From: Weissella minor | GTDB lineage: Bacteria; Bacillota; Bacilli; Lactobacillales; Lactobacillaceae | Assembly: GCF_001437425.1 (NCBI RefSeq) | Contig: NZ_JQCD01000031.1 | Span: forward strand, 1-64,000 | Direction: 5' to 3' | Length of the DNA: 64,000 bases | In this document: positions 38,885 to 48,679 of the stretch, piece after piece | Numbering within the stretch: position 1 is the stretch's first letter | How the letters are laid out: every line of letters starts with the position of its first letter | Translations under genes and position numbers: made by a program | Notes under the pieces: model-generated | The model's database searches: none | Seen by the model: the letters and a program-made list of their open reading frames with translations, nothing else | Told to the model about the DNA's origin: nothing

Positions 38885-41110
38885 ATGAAAGATATATATA
38901 CAGGTCAATTTTATAATCGAGATCTGAGTTGGTTGCTTTTCAATCGACGGGTTATCAATCTAGCTGCTGATTCAAAAAATCCGCTTTTGGAAAGGCTAAA
39001 CTTCTTAGCTATCGCTTCTAATAATTTAGATGAATTTTACAATGTTCGAATTCCAAGTATTGAAAATCAGGTCAATTTAGGAAAAGACGGAATTGATCCC
39101 AAGTCAGGATTAACACCCCAGGAACTATTAGTTCAAATTCATGCGCGAAATAATAAAAATATTTCACAACAATATGATACGTTATACGAATTGTTGTCTA
39201 TTTTTGAAGAGCGTAACATTTTTACGCTAAAGCAATACGACCAGTTAACGGCTGAATATCAAGAAGAAGCTGATCAATACTTCCGGCATCGTCTAATGCC
39301 CTTCTTAAATGTGCTTACATTCGATGCACAACATAGTCGACCAGAGATTAAAGATGGTGCGATTACAATTTGTGTACGACTAGCGCAAGCTGGAAAAACA
39401 TCTGTACGACTAATTCCAGTACCACCAAAGCTTAGCCGACTTGTTCGTCTTAAGCGTAATGAGAGAGATTATTTTACACTCCTTGAAGATGTTATTCGGA
39501 ATAATCTTAACCAACTGTTCCCAGATGCAAGAATTTTGGAAACACTAACTTTCCGGCTTACTCGTGATAAAGATGTTGAAATGGATGCTGAGATGGGTGA
39601 CAACGATAGTGCCGGAACCATTGAAACAATGGAAAGATACTTAGCAGCCCGAGAACGCGGAAATACAACTCGAATTGAAATACAGCAGCAAGAACATGAA
39701 TTTAATGCTGAATCTAGAATTTTTGAACAATTAATTCAGCAAACGCATGTGCGTGGAACTGGTGTTTATAATGTACCAGGACCGTTAGATTTGACTTTCT
39801 TATTTCAATTCTCAAAGATTTACAGCAAAAAACATACTGAGTTGAAGTACCCACCTTATCAAAGTGCCGAATGGTCGGGGACGGGTTCATTATTTAATTA
39901 CTTGGACCAGCAAGATTTGTTGATTCAATATCCGTATGATAGTTTTAATCAATTTTTGCTTTTCCTAAGAGAGGCCATCAACGATCCGAATACCGTTGCA
40001 ATTAAGCAAACAATTTACCGTGTTGCTGATAACTCTAAAGTTATTGCATTGCTAAAGGAAGCTGCAGCAAAGGGGATTCACGTCTCTGCAATTGTTGAAT
40101 TACGGGCTCGTTTTGATGAGGAACATAATCTAGATATTGTGGAAGAATTGGAAGATGCCGGTTGTTTTGTTTATTTTGGAAAAGAAAACATGAAGGTGCA
40201 TAGTAAGACATGTTTGGTTTTGAAAAATGAAGGTGATAAACCAACTGGTTATGTTCATATTGGAACTGGAAATTATAATGAAAAGACGGCAGGACAATTT
40301 GTCGACTTGAATTTATTTTCAAGTGATCAACGCTATGTGAATGACCTTGCACGTTTCTTTAATTACCTAGAGACGGATGATGCTGAGCCACCACATTATG
40401 AAGTGGTAACAGCTTCACCACATCGAATTGAAGACATGGTTATTCAGAATATTCAAAAAGTAACGGAACGATTCATCGCAACTGGAAAAGGACATGTTTT
40501 CTTAAAAACCAATGCTTTGACGGATCAAGAAGTGATTGAAGCAATCTATGATGCGGCCAAAGTTGGCGTGCCATTTCGAATTATTGTACGTGGTGCTTGT
40601 TGTTTAAAGTTGGGAATCTGTGGTGAAAAAGAGAATATTGTGATTTCAAGCATTGTGGGTGAGTTACTTGAGCACAATCGAATTTATGCATTTTTCTCAG
40701 ATCAACCAGTGCAGTTATGGATTTCATCGGCAGACTTAATGACCCGTAATATGGATAATCGTGTTGAATTGGCTGCACCTATCCTAGGTGAGAAGGTACA
40801 AAACGAGTTGTTGGATATTATCGAATTATATAGTCAAGATGATGTAGATGGTTCATTCCTTAATTTGGATGGACGCTATTTCAAGCGAGATATACCTTCT
40901 GGAAAATCGGCACAACAAACATTTATCAATCGTATTTCTGATCGAGAGCAAGATGAGCCAAAAATTGAACCAGTTGTTTCACATGAAACAACTGAATATG
41001 ATGCTTCGTTAGAAAATAATCAACAAAAACAACTGCGAACAGCACGTATTATTAATTTAATCTTGTTAATAATGGTAATTATTTTATTTGTGATTTTATT
41101 AATAAAATAA
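38885..41110 (+). CDS. ppk1: Polyphosphate kinase Ppk1 with C-terminal membrane anchor
   Basis: This enzyme makes polyphosphate from ATP, reversibly. The four Ppk1 domains are recognisable: FYNRDLSWLLFNRRV at the N-terminus, then the phospholipase-D-like catalytic halves with the phospho-acceptor His in MKVHSKTCLVL, HIGTGNYNEKTA, and the second half RGACCLKLGICGEKENI. Unlike usual soluble Ppk1, residues about 718-740 form a hydrophobic helix at the very C-terminus, a tail anchor predicted to tether the enzyme to the membrane. A parS-like palindrome lies inside the gene (40975-40990), encoding VVSHETT. Confidence 0.93.
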   Translation: MKDIYTGQFYNRDLSWLLFNRRVINLAADSKNPLLERLNFLAIASNNLDEFYNVRIPSIENQVNLGKDGIDPKSGLTPQELLVQIHARNNKNISQQYDTLYELLSIFEERNIFTLKQYDQLTAEYQEEADQYFRHRLMPFLNVLTFDAQHSRPEIKDGAITICVRLAQAGKTSVRLIPVPPKLSRLVRLKRNERDYFTLLEDVIRNNLNQLFPDARILETLTFRLTRDKDVEMDAEMGDNDSAGTIETMERYLAARERGNTTRIEIQQQEHEFNAESRIFEQLIQQTHVRGTGVYNVPGPLDLTFLFQFSKIYSKKHTELKYPPYQSAEWSGTGSLFNYLDQQDLLIQYPYDSFNQFLLFLREAINDPNTVAIKQTIYRVADNSKVIALLKEAAAKGIHVSAIVELRARFDEEHNLDIVEELEDAGCFVYFGKENMKVHSKTCLVLKNEGDKPTGYVHIGTGNYNEKTAGQFVDLNLFSSDQRYVNDLARFFNYLETDDAEPPHYEVVTASPHRIEDMVIQNIQKVTERFIATGKGHVFLKTNALTDQEVIEAIYDAAKVGVPFRIIVRGACCLKLGICGEKENIVISSIVGELLEHNRIYAFFSDQPVQLWISSADLMTRNMDNRVELAAPILGEKVQNELLDIIELYSQDDVDGSFLNLDGRYFKRDIPSGKSAQQTFINRISDREQDEPKIEPVVSHETTEYDASLENNQQKQLRTARIINLILLIMVIILFVILLIK
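40975..40990. other. parS-like palindrome 3 (inside ppk1)
   Basis: TGTTTCACATGAAACA has one core mismatch to consensus parS. Its flanks extend the dyad to CAGT/ACTG (40971-40994). Coding location resembles several known parS sites in other Firmicutes. Confidence 0.6.
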
Positions 41111-41136
41111 GCCGTTAGCCACGTTGTTTTATTAAC

Positions 41137-41177
41137 TAAAGGCCTCAAAAAGTACATACTTTTTGGGTCTTTTTTTA
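41137..41177 (+). terminator. Terminator of the DUF2252-ppk1 operon
   Basis: AAAGGCCTCAAAAAGTA pairs imperfectly with TACTTTTTGGGTCTTT and is followed by seven T residues. Confidence 0.7.
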
Positions 41178-41341
41178 CTGAATATTTTAAATCTTTTAAA
41201 TAAGGTATCAAAATTTAAAACAGTGAAACGTGCTTAAGGGTGGGATTATAAATGTGATTTTAAGTAAGTGTTTTTGATGGATTGGAGAAAAAATAATACG
41301 TTTTTTTTAAAATCCTCCAACGATTGAGTTGATTTGTAGGC

Positions 41342-41357
41342 TGTTTCACATGGAACA
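41342..41357. other. parS-like palindrome 4
   Basis: TGTTTCACATGGAACA carries the GGAACA right half that also occurs in natural Bacillus parS sites, with the same core A as the other copies. Intergenic. Confidence 0.55.
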
Positions 41358-41407
41358 AAAATATGAACAAAGTCGGAATATTAAGGTGAGTATATCGTCT
41401 AAAAAGG

Positions 41408-41437
41408 TTGACATAGAGCGGTTGCGTCCCATAGAAT
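41408..41437 (+). promoter_or_regulatory. Promoter of pyruvate oxidase gene
   Basis: TTGACA at 41408-41413, an 18-base spacer and TAGAAT at 41432-41437. Confidence 0.75.
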
Positions 41438-41448
41438 TAATAATTATA

Positions 41449-41462
41449 AGAAAACGTTTACA
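41449..41462 (+). promoter_or_regulatory. cre site (CcpA) at pyruvate oxidase
   Basis: AGAAAACGTTTACA matches the cre consensus TGWAANCGNTNWCA at all positions except the first. It lies about 12 bases after the -10, where CcpA blocks transcription. Repression by glucose is inferred. Confidence 0.75.
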
Positions 41463-41485
41463 CAACATATTTGGAGGATTTTTAA

Positions 41486-43306
41486 ATGACTGATAAGAAA
41501 ATGTCAGCCGGACTCGCGGCTTTGAAAGTAATGGAAGGCTGGGGCGTTGATACTATTTATGGTATTCCGTCTGGAACCCTAAGTGGTTTGATGAATGCTA
41601 TTGGAGATCCTGAAAATAATATTGAATTCTTGCAAGTTAAGCACGAAGAAGTTGGTGCAATGGCCGCCGTTATGCAAAAGAAGTTCGGTGGCAACATTGG
41701 TGTTACCGTTGGTTCTGGTGGACCAGGTGCAACTCATTTGATTAACGGATTGTATGATGCTGCGATGGATAACATTCCAGTATTGGCCATTTTGGGATCA
41801 AAGCCTGTTCGTGAATTGAACATGGATTCATTCCAAGAATTGAACCAAAACCCAATGTATGAAAACATTGCCGTTTATAACCGTCGTGTCGCAACACCCG
41901 AACAATTGCCACATTTGGTTGATGATGCCATTCGTACAGCAATTGCTAAGCGTGGTGTAGCCGTACTTGAAGTACCTGCTGACTTTGGTTTCGCTGAAGT
42001 TGATGCAGATTCACTTTACTCAACACCATTGTATTCTTCAGGGCTTGGTTTCCAAAACTACAAGTCAGCACCAGTAGAAGATGCTGAAATTGAAGCTGCT
42101 GCTGAAATTTTGAACCAAGCTAAGCGTCCAGTTATTTATGCTGGTATGGGAACTATGGGACATGGAGCAGCCGTTCAAGAATTGGCTCGTAAAGTGAAGG
42201 CACCAATTATCACAACGGGTAAGAATTTTGAAACTTTCGAATGGAACTTTGAAGCTTTGACAGGTTCAACTTTCCGTGTTGGTTGGAAGCCAGCTAACGA
42301 GATGGTGCTTGAAGCTGATACTGTTTTGTTTGTTGGTTCAAACTTCCCATTCTCAGAAGTTGAAGGAACATTCCGTAACGTTGATAAGTTTGTTCAAATT
42401 GACAATAACCCAGCTATGCTTGGTAAGCGTCATGCAACTGATGTTGCCATCCTTGGTGATGCTGGTGAAGCCGTTGAAGCAATCTTAGCTAAGGTTGAAG
42501 CAGTTTCTGAATCAGCTTGGTGGGATGCAAACGTTAAGAACGTACAAAACTGGCGTGATTACATGAACAAGTTGGAGCAAAAGACCGAAGGTGACCTACA
42601 GGCTTACCAAGTTTATAATGCTATCAATAAGTATGCTGATGAAGATGCCATCTATTCAACTGATGTTGGTAATGTGACACAAATGTCACTACGTCACTTA
42701 CACATGACACCAAAGAACATGTGGCGTACATCACCATTGTTTGCTTCAATGGGAATTGCGTTGCCAGGTGGTATTGCGGCAAAGAAGACATATGCTGATC
42801 GTCAAGTTTGGAACCTTATCGGTGACGGTGCGTTCTCAATGTCATACCCTGACGTTGTGACAAACGTACGTTATAACTTGCCAGTTATTAACGTTGTTTT
42901 TACTAACACTGAATATGGCTTCATTAAGAACAAGTATGAAGACACAAACAAGTATAATGTTGGTGTTGATTTCACTGATGTCGATTACGCTAAGATTGCC
43001 GAAGCACAAGGTGCGGTTGGTTTGACTGTTAGCCGAATTGAAGACATTGATCGTGTAATGAAGGAAGCAGTTGATTACTATAACCAAGGTCGTGTGGTTG
43101 TGGTTGATGCCAAGATTACTAAGGATCGTCCAATTCCTGTTGAAACTTTGAAGGTTGATGCAAACTTGTACGGTGAAGATGTTGTTAACGCATATAAGGC
43201 GAAGTACGAAGCTGAAGAGCTTGTGCCACTTCGTGAATTCCTTGAAGCTGAAGGCCTAGAGTCAAAGTATATTAAGGAAGAAAATGGAAACAAGTTTAGT
43301 TTCTAA
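41486..43306 (+). CDS. pox: Pyruvate oxidase
   Basis: This ThDP/FAD enzyme converts pyruvate, phosphate and oxygen to acetyl phosphate, CO2 and hydrogen peroxide. The 606-residue protein has the N-terminal ThDP Pyr domain with the catalytic Glu in [11 protein letters not shown], a central FAD domain ([18 protein letters not shown]), and the C-terminal PP domain with [13 protein letters not shown] and N28 NTEYGFI. GGAGG lies 8 bases upstream. Predicted to raise ATP yield and peroxide release in air when sugar is limiting (cre site). Confidence 0.93.
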   Translation: MTDKKMSAGLAALKVMEGWGVDTIYGIPSGTLSGLMNAIGDPENNIEFLQVKHEEVGAMAAVMQKKFGGNIGVTVGSGGPGATHLINGLYDAAMDNIPVLAILGSKPVRELNMDSFQELNQNPMYENIAVYNRRVATPEQLPHLVDDAIRTAIAKRGVAVLEVPADFGFAEVDADSLYSTPLYSSGLGFQNYKSAPVEDAEIEAAAEILNQAKRPVIYAGMGTMGHGAAVQELARKVKAPIITTGKNFETFEWNFEALTGSTFRVGWKPANEMVLEADTVLFVGSNFPFSEVEGTFRNVDKFVQIDNNPAMLGKRHATDVAILGDAGEAVEAILAKVEAVSESAWWDANVKNVQNWRDYMNKLEQKTEGDLQAYQVYNAINKYADEDAIYSTDVGNVTQMSLRHLHMTPKNMWRTSPLFASMGIALPGGIAAKKTYADRQVWNLIGDGAFSMSYPDVVTNVRYNLPVINVVFTNTEYGFIKNKYEDTNKYNVGVDFTDVDYAKIAEAQGAVGLTVSRIEDIDRVMKEAVDYYNQGRVVVVDAKITKDRPIPVETLKVDANLYGEDVVNAYKAKYEAEELVPLREFLEAEGLESKYIKEENGNKFSF

Positions 43307-43321
43307 TTAGTAAATAACTTT

Positions 43322-43357
43322 AAAAGAGGTCCTGATTTTTCAGGACCTCTTTTTTTG
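43322..43357 (+). terminator. Terminator of pyruvate oxidase gene
   Basis: AAAGAGGTCCTGA pairs with TCAGGACCTCTTT and is followed by T residues. Confidence 0.92.
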
Positions 43358-43363
43358 GACAAT

Positions 43364-43398
43364 AAAAAAGGCTCTAGCCTAATGGTTAGAGCCTTTTT
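43364..43398 (-). terminator. Terminator of guaA
   Basis: AAAAAGGCTCTA pairs with TAGAGCCTTTTT. It lies back to back with the pox terminator. Confidence 0.88.
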
Positions 43399-43401
43399 AA
43401 A

Positions 43402-44955
43402 TTATTCCCACTCAACAGTTGCTGGTGGCTTAGCTGTAATATCATAGACGACGCGGTTGATGTGATCAACTTCGTTTACAATACGACGTGAGATTTCGTT
43501 TAGGACATCCCAAGGGATGCGTGCGAATTCTGCAGTCATACCGTCAACTGAAGTGATGGCACGAATCGCAATCGTGTAATCATAGGTACGAATATCTCCC
43601 ATAACACCAACTGAACGAACACCAGTTAGGACAGTGAAATATTGCCAAATTTCATCTTCAAGACCGTGCTTTGCAACTTCTTCACGCAAAATTGCATCTG
43701 ATTCACGGACGATTTCAAGCTTACCTTCAGTAATGTCACCAAGGACACGGATTCCAAGACCAGGTCCTGGGAATGGTTGGCGCCATACCAAAGCATGTGG
43801 AATACCAAGCTTTTCACCTAATTCACGAACTTCATCCTTGAAGAGTGTGTTCAAAGGTTCAATTAGTTGGAATTGCATGTCTTCAGGAAGACCACCCACA
43901 TTGTGGTGAGACTTGATTGTTTGAGCTGTATCAGTACCAGACTCAATCACGTCAGTATACAAAGTTCCTTGAGCTAGGAAATCAATACCGTCAAGCTTAG
44001 TAGCTTCTTCATCAAAGACTTGAATAAATTCATTACCAATGATCTTACGCTTTTGCTCAGGGTCTGAGACACCAGCTAGCTTGTCTAAGAAACGGTCTTG
44101 TGCATCAACCTTGATGATGTTCAAACCGAATTTACCACCAAGGGCTTCCATCACTTCACCAGCTTCATTCTTACGAAGAAGTCCGTGGTCAACGAAGATA
44201 GAAACTAATTGATCGCCAATGGCACGGTGCAATAGAACACCAACGACTGATGAATCAACACCACCAGAGAGGCCAAGTAGGACCTTCTTGTCGCCTACCT
44301 TAGCGCGAATCGCTTGGATTTGTTCTTCAATGAAGTCGTCCATTGACCAAGTGCGGTCCGCATGAACAGCATGGTCGATGAAGTTTTCAAGAATCTTCAT
44401 CCCATTTTCCGTTTGACGGACTTCTGGATGGAATTGTACACCGTAGAAATTGCGTTCACGGTTTTCCATGGCAGCAAATGGTGTTTGTTCTGAAGTGGCA
44501 ACCACTTCAAATCCATCAGGAATTGCTTCAATTTTGTCACCGTGTGACATTAAAACAGTTTGTTCGGCAGGCGTGTCTGCAAATAGAACTGTTTCTGGGT
44601 CAGTAATTGATACAGTTGTTTCACCGTATTCAGCTGTATTATCAGCTGCAATTACTTTTCCACCTGGTAGCATATGGGCCATAAGTTGCATCCCATAGCA
44701 GACACCCAAAATTGGCAAGCCAAGCTCGAAAATTTCGGGGTCGATTGTAAATGCGCCATCGGCATAAACAGAGTTAGGTCCACCTGAGAAAACAATCCCC
44801 TTTGGATTGATTTCTTTAATTTGTTCAGCGGTCAAGGTGTGTGGCTTAAGTTCAGAATAGACACCCAATTCACGAATGCGTCGTGAAATAAGTTGGTTGT
44901 ACTGTGAACCAAAGTCCAATACAAGAATAGTATCGTGCTGTTGTTCGTTCGCCAT
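43402..44955 (-). CDS. guaA: GMP synthase (glutamine-hydrolysing)
   Basis: This enzyme converts XMP to GMP with glutamine and ATP. The 517-residue protein has the class I glutamine amidotransferase triad (Cys in [10 protein letters not shown], His and Glu in [10 protein letters not shown]), the ATP-pyrophosphatase P-loop [11 protein letters not shown], and the C-terminal dimerisation domain ending [15 protein letters not shown] precedes the ATG. Own promoter upstream. No purine riboswitch is seen in the leader. Confidence 0.98.
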   Translation of the reverse strand: MANEQQHDTILVLDFGSQYNQLISRRIRELGVYSELKPHTLTAEQIKEINPKGIVFSGGPNSVYADGAFTIDPEIFELGLPILGVCYGMQLMAHMLPGGKVIAADNTAEYGETTVSITDPETVLFADTPAEQTVLMSHGDKIEAIPDGFEVVATSEQTPFAAMENRERNFYGVQFHPEVRQTENGMKILENFIDHAVHADRTWSMDDFIEEQIQAIRAKVGDKKVLLGLSGGVDSSVVGVLLHRAIGDQLVSIFVDHGLLRKNEAGEVMEALGGKFGLNIIKVDAQDRFLDKLAGVSDPEQKRKIIGNEFIQVFDEEATKLDGIDFLAQGTLYTDVIESGTDTAQTIKSHHNVGGLPEDMQFQLIEPLNTLFKDEVRELGEKLGIPHALVWRQPFPGPGLGIRVLGDITEGKLEIVRESDAILREEVAKHGLEDEIWQYFTVLTGVRSVGVMGDIRTYDYTIAIRAITSVDGMTAEFARIPWDVLNEISRRIVNEVDHINRVVYDITAKPPATVEWE

Positions 44956-44983
44956 GGTGGCCTCCTTTTTTATAATTGTCTTT

Positions 44984-45012
44984 ATTATACGGGAATGTCT
45001 GCCTTAAGCCAA
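44984..45012 (-). promoter_or_regulatory. Promoter of guaA
   Basis: On the minus strand TTGGCT (45012-45007), a 17-base spacer and TATAAT (44989-44984). Confidence 0.75.
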
Positions 45013-45128
45013 TTGTTCTTTTGTTAATTGTTCGTGACTATCAACGCTAATATGACTAACATGCGATTATTTACATGCGAAATGATTAAAATTCGAATTA
45101 TATTATACAAAACAAGCCGATTGTGGTG

Positions 45129-45163
45129 AAAAAAAGGTAAGACTTCGGACTGAAGTCTTACCT
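45129..45163 (-). terminator. Terminator of the transglycosylase gene
   Basis: AGGTAAGACTTC pairs with GAAGTCTTACCT and is followed on the minus strand by seven T residues. Confidence 0.92.
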
Positions 45164-45170
45164 AAGAGTG

Positions 45171-45911
45171 TTAATTTGGAAGCACTAAACCGTCATCGAT
45201 TTTAGTGTTAATAGCTTGGTTATACGCTTTTTCAGTGATTTTGTTGTTATTGAACATTGAAAGTAAGACGATGTTACGTCGTTCTTCAACGGCTTTTGGA
45301 TTCTTATATAAGTCATATTCAACCGGTGTTTGGCCAATCCCAGCAATGGTCGCTTGTTGCGCTAAACTTAATTTTTTGAGGGGCTTTTGATAGTAGAATT
45401 CTGAAATGGTTTCTGCGCCATAGCGATTATAACCTTGGAAGATTTTGTTGACATAAAACTCAAAAATTTGATCCTTAGAATACTCACGTGTTAATTTGGT
45501 TGCAAGATATATTTCTTGGATTTTACGTTTAGGCGTCGGCTCAGCATTATTTTTAAAGGCAGTTAGTTTGACGAGTTGTTGGGTGATGGAAGACCCACCA
45601 CGACCAACGCCATTGCCAAAGAGGGCTTTTACGTTACTGACAACTAAAGCTCTAAGCCCGTCAGAGTTAACCCCGTTATTGGTTTCAAATGTGGCATCTT
45701 CTGTCGATGTGACAGCATCCCGGTATTGTTGCGGAATTGAATCAGCTGTGACATAGTCTTGAATACCTTCAGGATTGGCTTTCTCTTTCAGTTGTGCTTC
45801 TGAAATAGTGGGTGCATTATCAATAACGACCCATGTATAGATTCCCCCAGCGACAAGTGCTATAATGAAAATGGCGAATAAAAATTTGAATAAACTCTTA
45901 AAAAACTTCAT
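45171..45911 (-). CDS. mtgA: Monofunctional peptidoglycan glycosyltransferase (GT51)
   Basis: This enzyme polymerises lipid II into glycan strands without a transpeptidase domain. The 246-residue protein has one N-terminal membrane helix (about 8-30), the catalytic Glu in TSTEDATFETNNG (canonical EDxxFxxHxG, with Asn replacing His), and the GRGGSSITQQLVK and RKIQEIYLATKLTREY motifs. GGGGGAG lies 5 bases upstream. Own terminator. Its length excludes a bifunctional PBP. Confidence 0.92.
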   Translation of the reverse strand: MKFFKSLFKFLFAIFIIALVAGGIYTWVVIDNAPTISEAQLKEKANPEGIQDYVTADSIPQQYRDAVTSTEDATFETNNGVNSDGLRALVVSNVKALFGNGVGRGGSSITQQLVKLTAFKNNAEPTPKRKIQEIYLATKLTREYSKDQIFEFYVNKIFQGYNRYGAETISEFYYQKPLKKLSLAQQATIAGIGQTPVEYDLYKNPKAVEERRNIVLLSMFNNNKITEKAYNQAINTKIDDGLVLPN

Positions 45912-46045
45912 GGTACTCCCCCTATGATAACTGATTAAAAATAATCATGTGCTTAATGATAACTTTTTTAGTCCGGCTTTTAAAGAGGTGCTATGTTAAA
46001 ATAAGAAATACTAAATTAATGAAGAAAGTGACCTTTGTAGAACGA

Positions 46046-47464
46046 ATGGCAGACTATAAGAAAAAGAATTTTAATCGCACGCAAGCTAGGAATAAGGCAT
46101 CACAAGATGTACAAGTTGAAGTTGGGGACAAACTCCTGATTACAATTAAGCGGCTTGGCATTAATGGGGAAGGGATTGGCTATTATAAGCGTAAAATTAC
46201 GTTTATTCCAAATGCGTTGCCCGGTGAAATTGTGGATGTTGTTGTGACACAAGTGAGCCCTAAGTTTATTGAAGCGCGAATTAAAAAAATCAAGAAAAAA
46301 TCACCTGACCGGGTTGTCCCTAAGGACAATCAAGAAGTTGGTGGGGCTGAATTAGGCCACTTACGTTATGATGCGCAACTTGAGTTTAAAGAAGATGTTA
46401 TCCGTCAAGCATTAGAAAAATATCGTCCACGTGGTTATGAAGATATTGACCTACGCCCAACGATTGGGATGGAAAACCCTGAGGGGTATCGAAATAAAGC
46501 CCAATTCCCTGTTCGTCAACAAGGAGATCATTTGGCCGTCGGTATGTACAAACGACAATCACATGAATTAGTCGATTTGCCTGAAATTTCAACGCAAAAC
46601 CCAGAGACATTGAAGGTTGTCCGTAAGGTGCGTGATTTATTGGAAGAATTGGAAATTCCAGTTTACGATGAAAAGCGTAATTCAGGGATTGTTAAAACGC
46701 TGATTGCACGTGTATCTGAATCAAGCGGTGAAGTGCAATTAACTCTTGTTACAAATTCAACAAAGTTACCAAAATCTCGTCAATTAATTGCGCGAATTAA
46801 TGAGGAATTGCCTGAAGTTGTTTCAGTACATCAAAATATCAATTCTGGGAAAACATCACTTGTGTGGGGTGACACCACAAAGCATTTGTGGGGAAGTGAG
46901 TATATTACGGAAACCATTAATGGCAAGCAGTTTATGTTGTCCCCACGTGCTTTCTTACAATTGAATCCCAAGCAAACAGCCCGCCTTTACCAAGAAGCAA
47001 TTGAAGCCCTTGATTTAACACATGCAGATAAGTTAATTGATGCATATTCAGGAGTTGGGACGATTGGGCTTTCATTGGCTGATCAAGCAGGGGAAGTTCG
47101 TGGAATGGATACTGTACCGGAAGCGGTTGATGATGCAAATGAAAATGCAGAAGCTAACGGAATTGAGAATGCGGACTACTATATTGGTGAAGCGGAAGCA
47201 TTGATACCAGAGTGGGCGCGTCAAGGTTGGGTTGCGGATGCGCTAGTTGTAGACCCACCGCGCACCGGATTAGGCGATGAATTACGAGCAACCATCTTAA
47301 AGACAAAGCCAAATAAGTTTGTTTATATTTCATGTAATGCATCGACGTTAGCGCGCGATTTAGTCGACCTATCGAAAGTTTATTATGTTGACTATATTCA
47401 ATCAATTGATATGTTCCCTCAGACAGCCCGTTGGGAAGGTATTGTGAAGTTTACAAAGAAATAA
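46046..47464 (+). CDS. rlmD: 23S rRNA (uracil-C5)-methyltransferase RlmD/RlmCD-like
   Basis: The TRAM RNA-binding domain (about residues 15-75: VGDKLLITIKRLGINGEGIG) is followed by the TrmA/RumA SAM domain with DAYSGVGTIGLSLA, VVDPPRTGLG, the catalytic Cys in YISCNASTLARDL and the terminal Glu in ARWEGIVKF. Gram-positive relatives methylate U747 and U1939. The start is uncertain. I prefer the ATG at 46046 (472 residues) because it starts near the domain edge, while 46019 and 45947 also open the frame and none has a strong binding site. A TAAAAT box near 45994 may be the promoter. Confidence 0.88.
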   Translation: MADYKKKNFNRTQARNKASQDVQVEVGDKLLITIKRLGINGEGIGYYKRKITFIPNALPGEIVDVVVTQVSPKFIEARIKKIKKKSPDRVVPKDNQEVGGAELGHLRYDAQLEFKEDVIRQALEKYRPRGYEDIDLRPTIGMENPEGYRNKAQFPVRQQGDHLAVGMYKRQSHELVDLPEISTQNPETLKVVRKVRDLLEELEIPVYDEKRNSGIVKTLIARVSESSGEVQLTLVTNSTKLPKSRQLIARINEELPEVVSVHQNINSGKTSLVWGDTTKHLWGSEYITETINGKQFMLSPRAFLQLNPKQTARLYQEAIEALDLTHADKLIDAYSGVGTIGLSLADQAGEVRGMDTVPEAVDDANENAEANGIENADYYIGEAEALIPEWARQGWVADALVVDPPRTGLGDELRATILKTKPNKFVYISCNASTLARDLVDLSKVYYVDYIQSIDMFPQTARWEGIVKFTKK

Positions 47465-47466
47465 AA

Positions 47467-47482
47467 TGTTTCACATGAAACA
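47467..47482. other. parS-like palindrome 5
   Basis: TGTTTCACATGAAACA lies 2 bases after the rlmD stop. Same sequence as the copies in ppk1 and near cadA. Confidence 0.6.
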
Positions 47483-47484
47483 AT

Positions 47485-47526
47485 AAAACAGCTAGACGTG
47501 TCAAGGGGATACGGCTAGCTGTTTTT
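47485..47526 (+). terminator. Terminator after rlmD
   Basis: AAAACAGCTAG pairs with CTAGCTGTTTT and is followed by T residues. Confidence 0.8.
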
Positions 47527-47587
47527 AAATTGTTGAGATATTACACGGGTGTAATAATGCATTTTCATTTGTGATACATCGAGCATG

Positions 47588-47598
47588 AAGCGCTTACA
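47588..47598 (+). promoter_or_regulatory. Partial cre site over the -35 of the hydroxyacyl-CoA dehydrogenase gene
   Basis: AAGCGCTTACA matches the core and right arm of a CcpA site while the left arm is weak. It overlaps the -35 TTACAC, so binding would occlude RNA polymerase. Confidence 0.55.
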
Positions 47599-47622
47599 CA
47601 AAGTATATAATTGTGTTACAAT
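47594..47622 (+). promoter_or_regulatory. Promoter of 3-hydroxyacyl-CoA dehydrogenase gene
   Basis: TTACAC at 47594-47599, a 17-base spacer and TACAAT at 47617-47622. Confidence 0.65.
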
Positions 47623-47658
47623 TATCTTATTGAATTAAGAATATGTGGAGGAAATATC

Positions 47659-48540
47659 ATGAGTTATCAAAAAGTTACAGTTGCTGGTGGTGGAACTTTA
47701 GGTTCACAAATCGCATATATGGCAGCCTTTTCAGGTAAAGATGCCATTATCTGGGGACGTTCAGAAGGTTCATTGGACCGTGCCAAGGCACGTGTTGCCC
47801 GTTGGGAAGAAGCCGTTAAGGATTACTACGAAGCTTCACAAGAAGAACTAGACGCTGCCCAAGCACATCTAACATACACAACTTCATTGGAAGATGCACT
47901 TAGCGGTGCGGACTTAGTGATTGAAGCTTTGCCAGAAAACATCGAAACAAAGAAAGACTTCTACGAAGAATTCGACAAGCTTGCAGATCCTGAAACAATT
48001 GTTGTGACAAACTCATCAACAATGCTTGCATCTGATTTGGCCGAATTCACAGGACGTGCAGACAAGTTCTTAGGTTACCACTTCGCTAACACAATCTGGC
48101 GTAACAACACAGCCGAAATCATGGCTGGACCAGAAACAGATGCTGATTTGGCTGAAACATTCATCGATTTCTCTCGTGAAATCAAGATGGTGCCAATCAT
48201 GGTTAACAAGGAACAACATGGTTACATTTTGAATGCCATGTTAGTACCATTCTTGGGTGCCGCAACTGAACTTTGGGTAAAGGGTGTTGCAGAACCACAA
48301 GATATTGATAAGACATGGATGATTGCGACTGGTTCTCCAATGGGACCATTTGCTGTATATGACACTGTTGGTTTGAATACTGCTTATGAAATTCACAATG
48401 GTAAGTCAGACGAAGCCAGTCAATATGCTGCTAAGAAATTCAAGGAACGTATTGATGAAGGTTTGCTTGGTGTTGAAACAGGTAAGGGATTCTACACTTA
48501 CCCTAACCCAGAATACCTTGACCCAGAATTCTTGAAGTAA
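47659..48540 (+). CDS. 3-hydroxyacyl-CoA dehydrogenase family protein
   Basis: This is an NAD-dependent oxidoreductase. The 293-residue protein has the Rossmann site VTVAGGGTLGSQIAYMAA, the catalytic His in FLGYHFANTIW, and the C-terminal helical domain with GPFAVYDTVGLNTAYEI. Start at 47659 is set by GGAGG 7 bases upstream. No thiolase, enoyl-CoA hydratase or acyl-CoA dehydrogenase lies nearby, so it does not belong to a local beta-oxidation or butanoate operon. A different 3-hydroxy acid substrate is possible. Probably glucose-repressed through cre. Confidence 0.88.
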   Translation: MSYQKVTVAGGGTLGSQIAYMAAFSGKDAIIWGRSEGSLDRAKARVARWEEAVKDYYEASQEELDAAQAHLTYTTSLEDALSGADLVIEALPENIETKKDFYEEFDKLADPETIVVTNSSTMLASDLAEFTGRADKFLGYHFANTIWRNNTAEIMAGPETDADLAETFIDFSREIKMVPIMVNKEQHGYILNAMLVPFLGAATELWVKGVAEPQDIDKTWMIATGSPMGPFAVYDTVGLNTAYEIHNGKSDEASQYAAKKFKERIDEGLLGVETGKGFYTYPNPEYLDPEFLK

Positions 48541-48548
48541 TACAAAGG

Positions 48549-48590
48549 AAAAGGCTTGGATAACATCAATGATGTATTCGAGCTTTTTTT
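48549..48590 (+). terminator. Terminator of the dehydrogenase gene
   Basis: AAAAGGCTTGGATAACATCA pairs with TGATGTATTCGAGCTTTT with some mismatch, then T residues. Confidence 0.75.
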
Positions 48591-48679
48591 AATGCAAAAA
48601 TGTGCTATATTTAAAATTGGGAATGTTATTTTAAGTAAGGAGTAAATACTTCGGTATTTATAGTAGGTGTATGGAATAG

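Larger units (their letters stand above)
41111..41485 (+). promoter_or_regulatory. Intergenic region upstream of pyruvate oxidase
   Basis: The 375 bases hold the ppk1 terminator (41137-41177), an AT-rich stretch in which I see no gene (41180-41340), a parS-like site (41342-41357), a promoter (41408-41437) and a cre site (41449-41462). The parts are listed separately. Confidence 0.7.

Noticed and set aside
41180-41340. Possible hairpin TTGGAG/CTCCAA near 41280-41330
   Set aside because: Arms are only six bases with a long AT-rich loop, so it is not distinguishable from chance.
45912-46045. Start of the RlmD-like protein at 45947
   Set aside because: The extension has no binding site, overlaps the likely promoter, and is not part of the TRAM domain.
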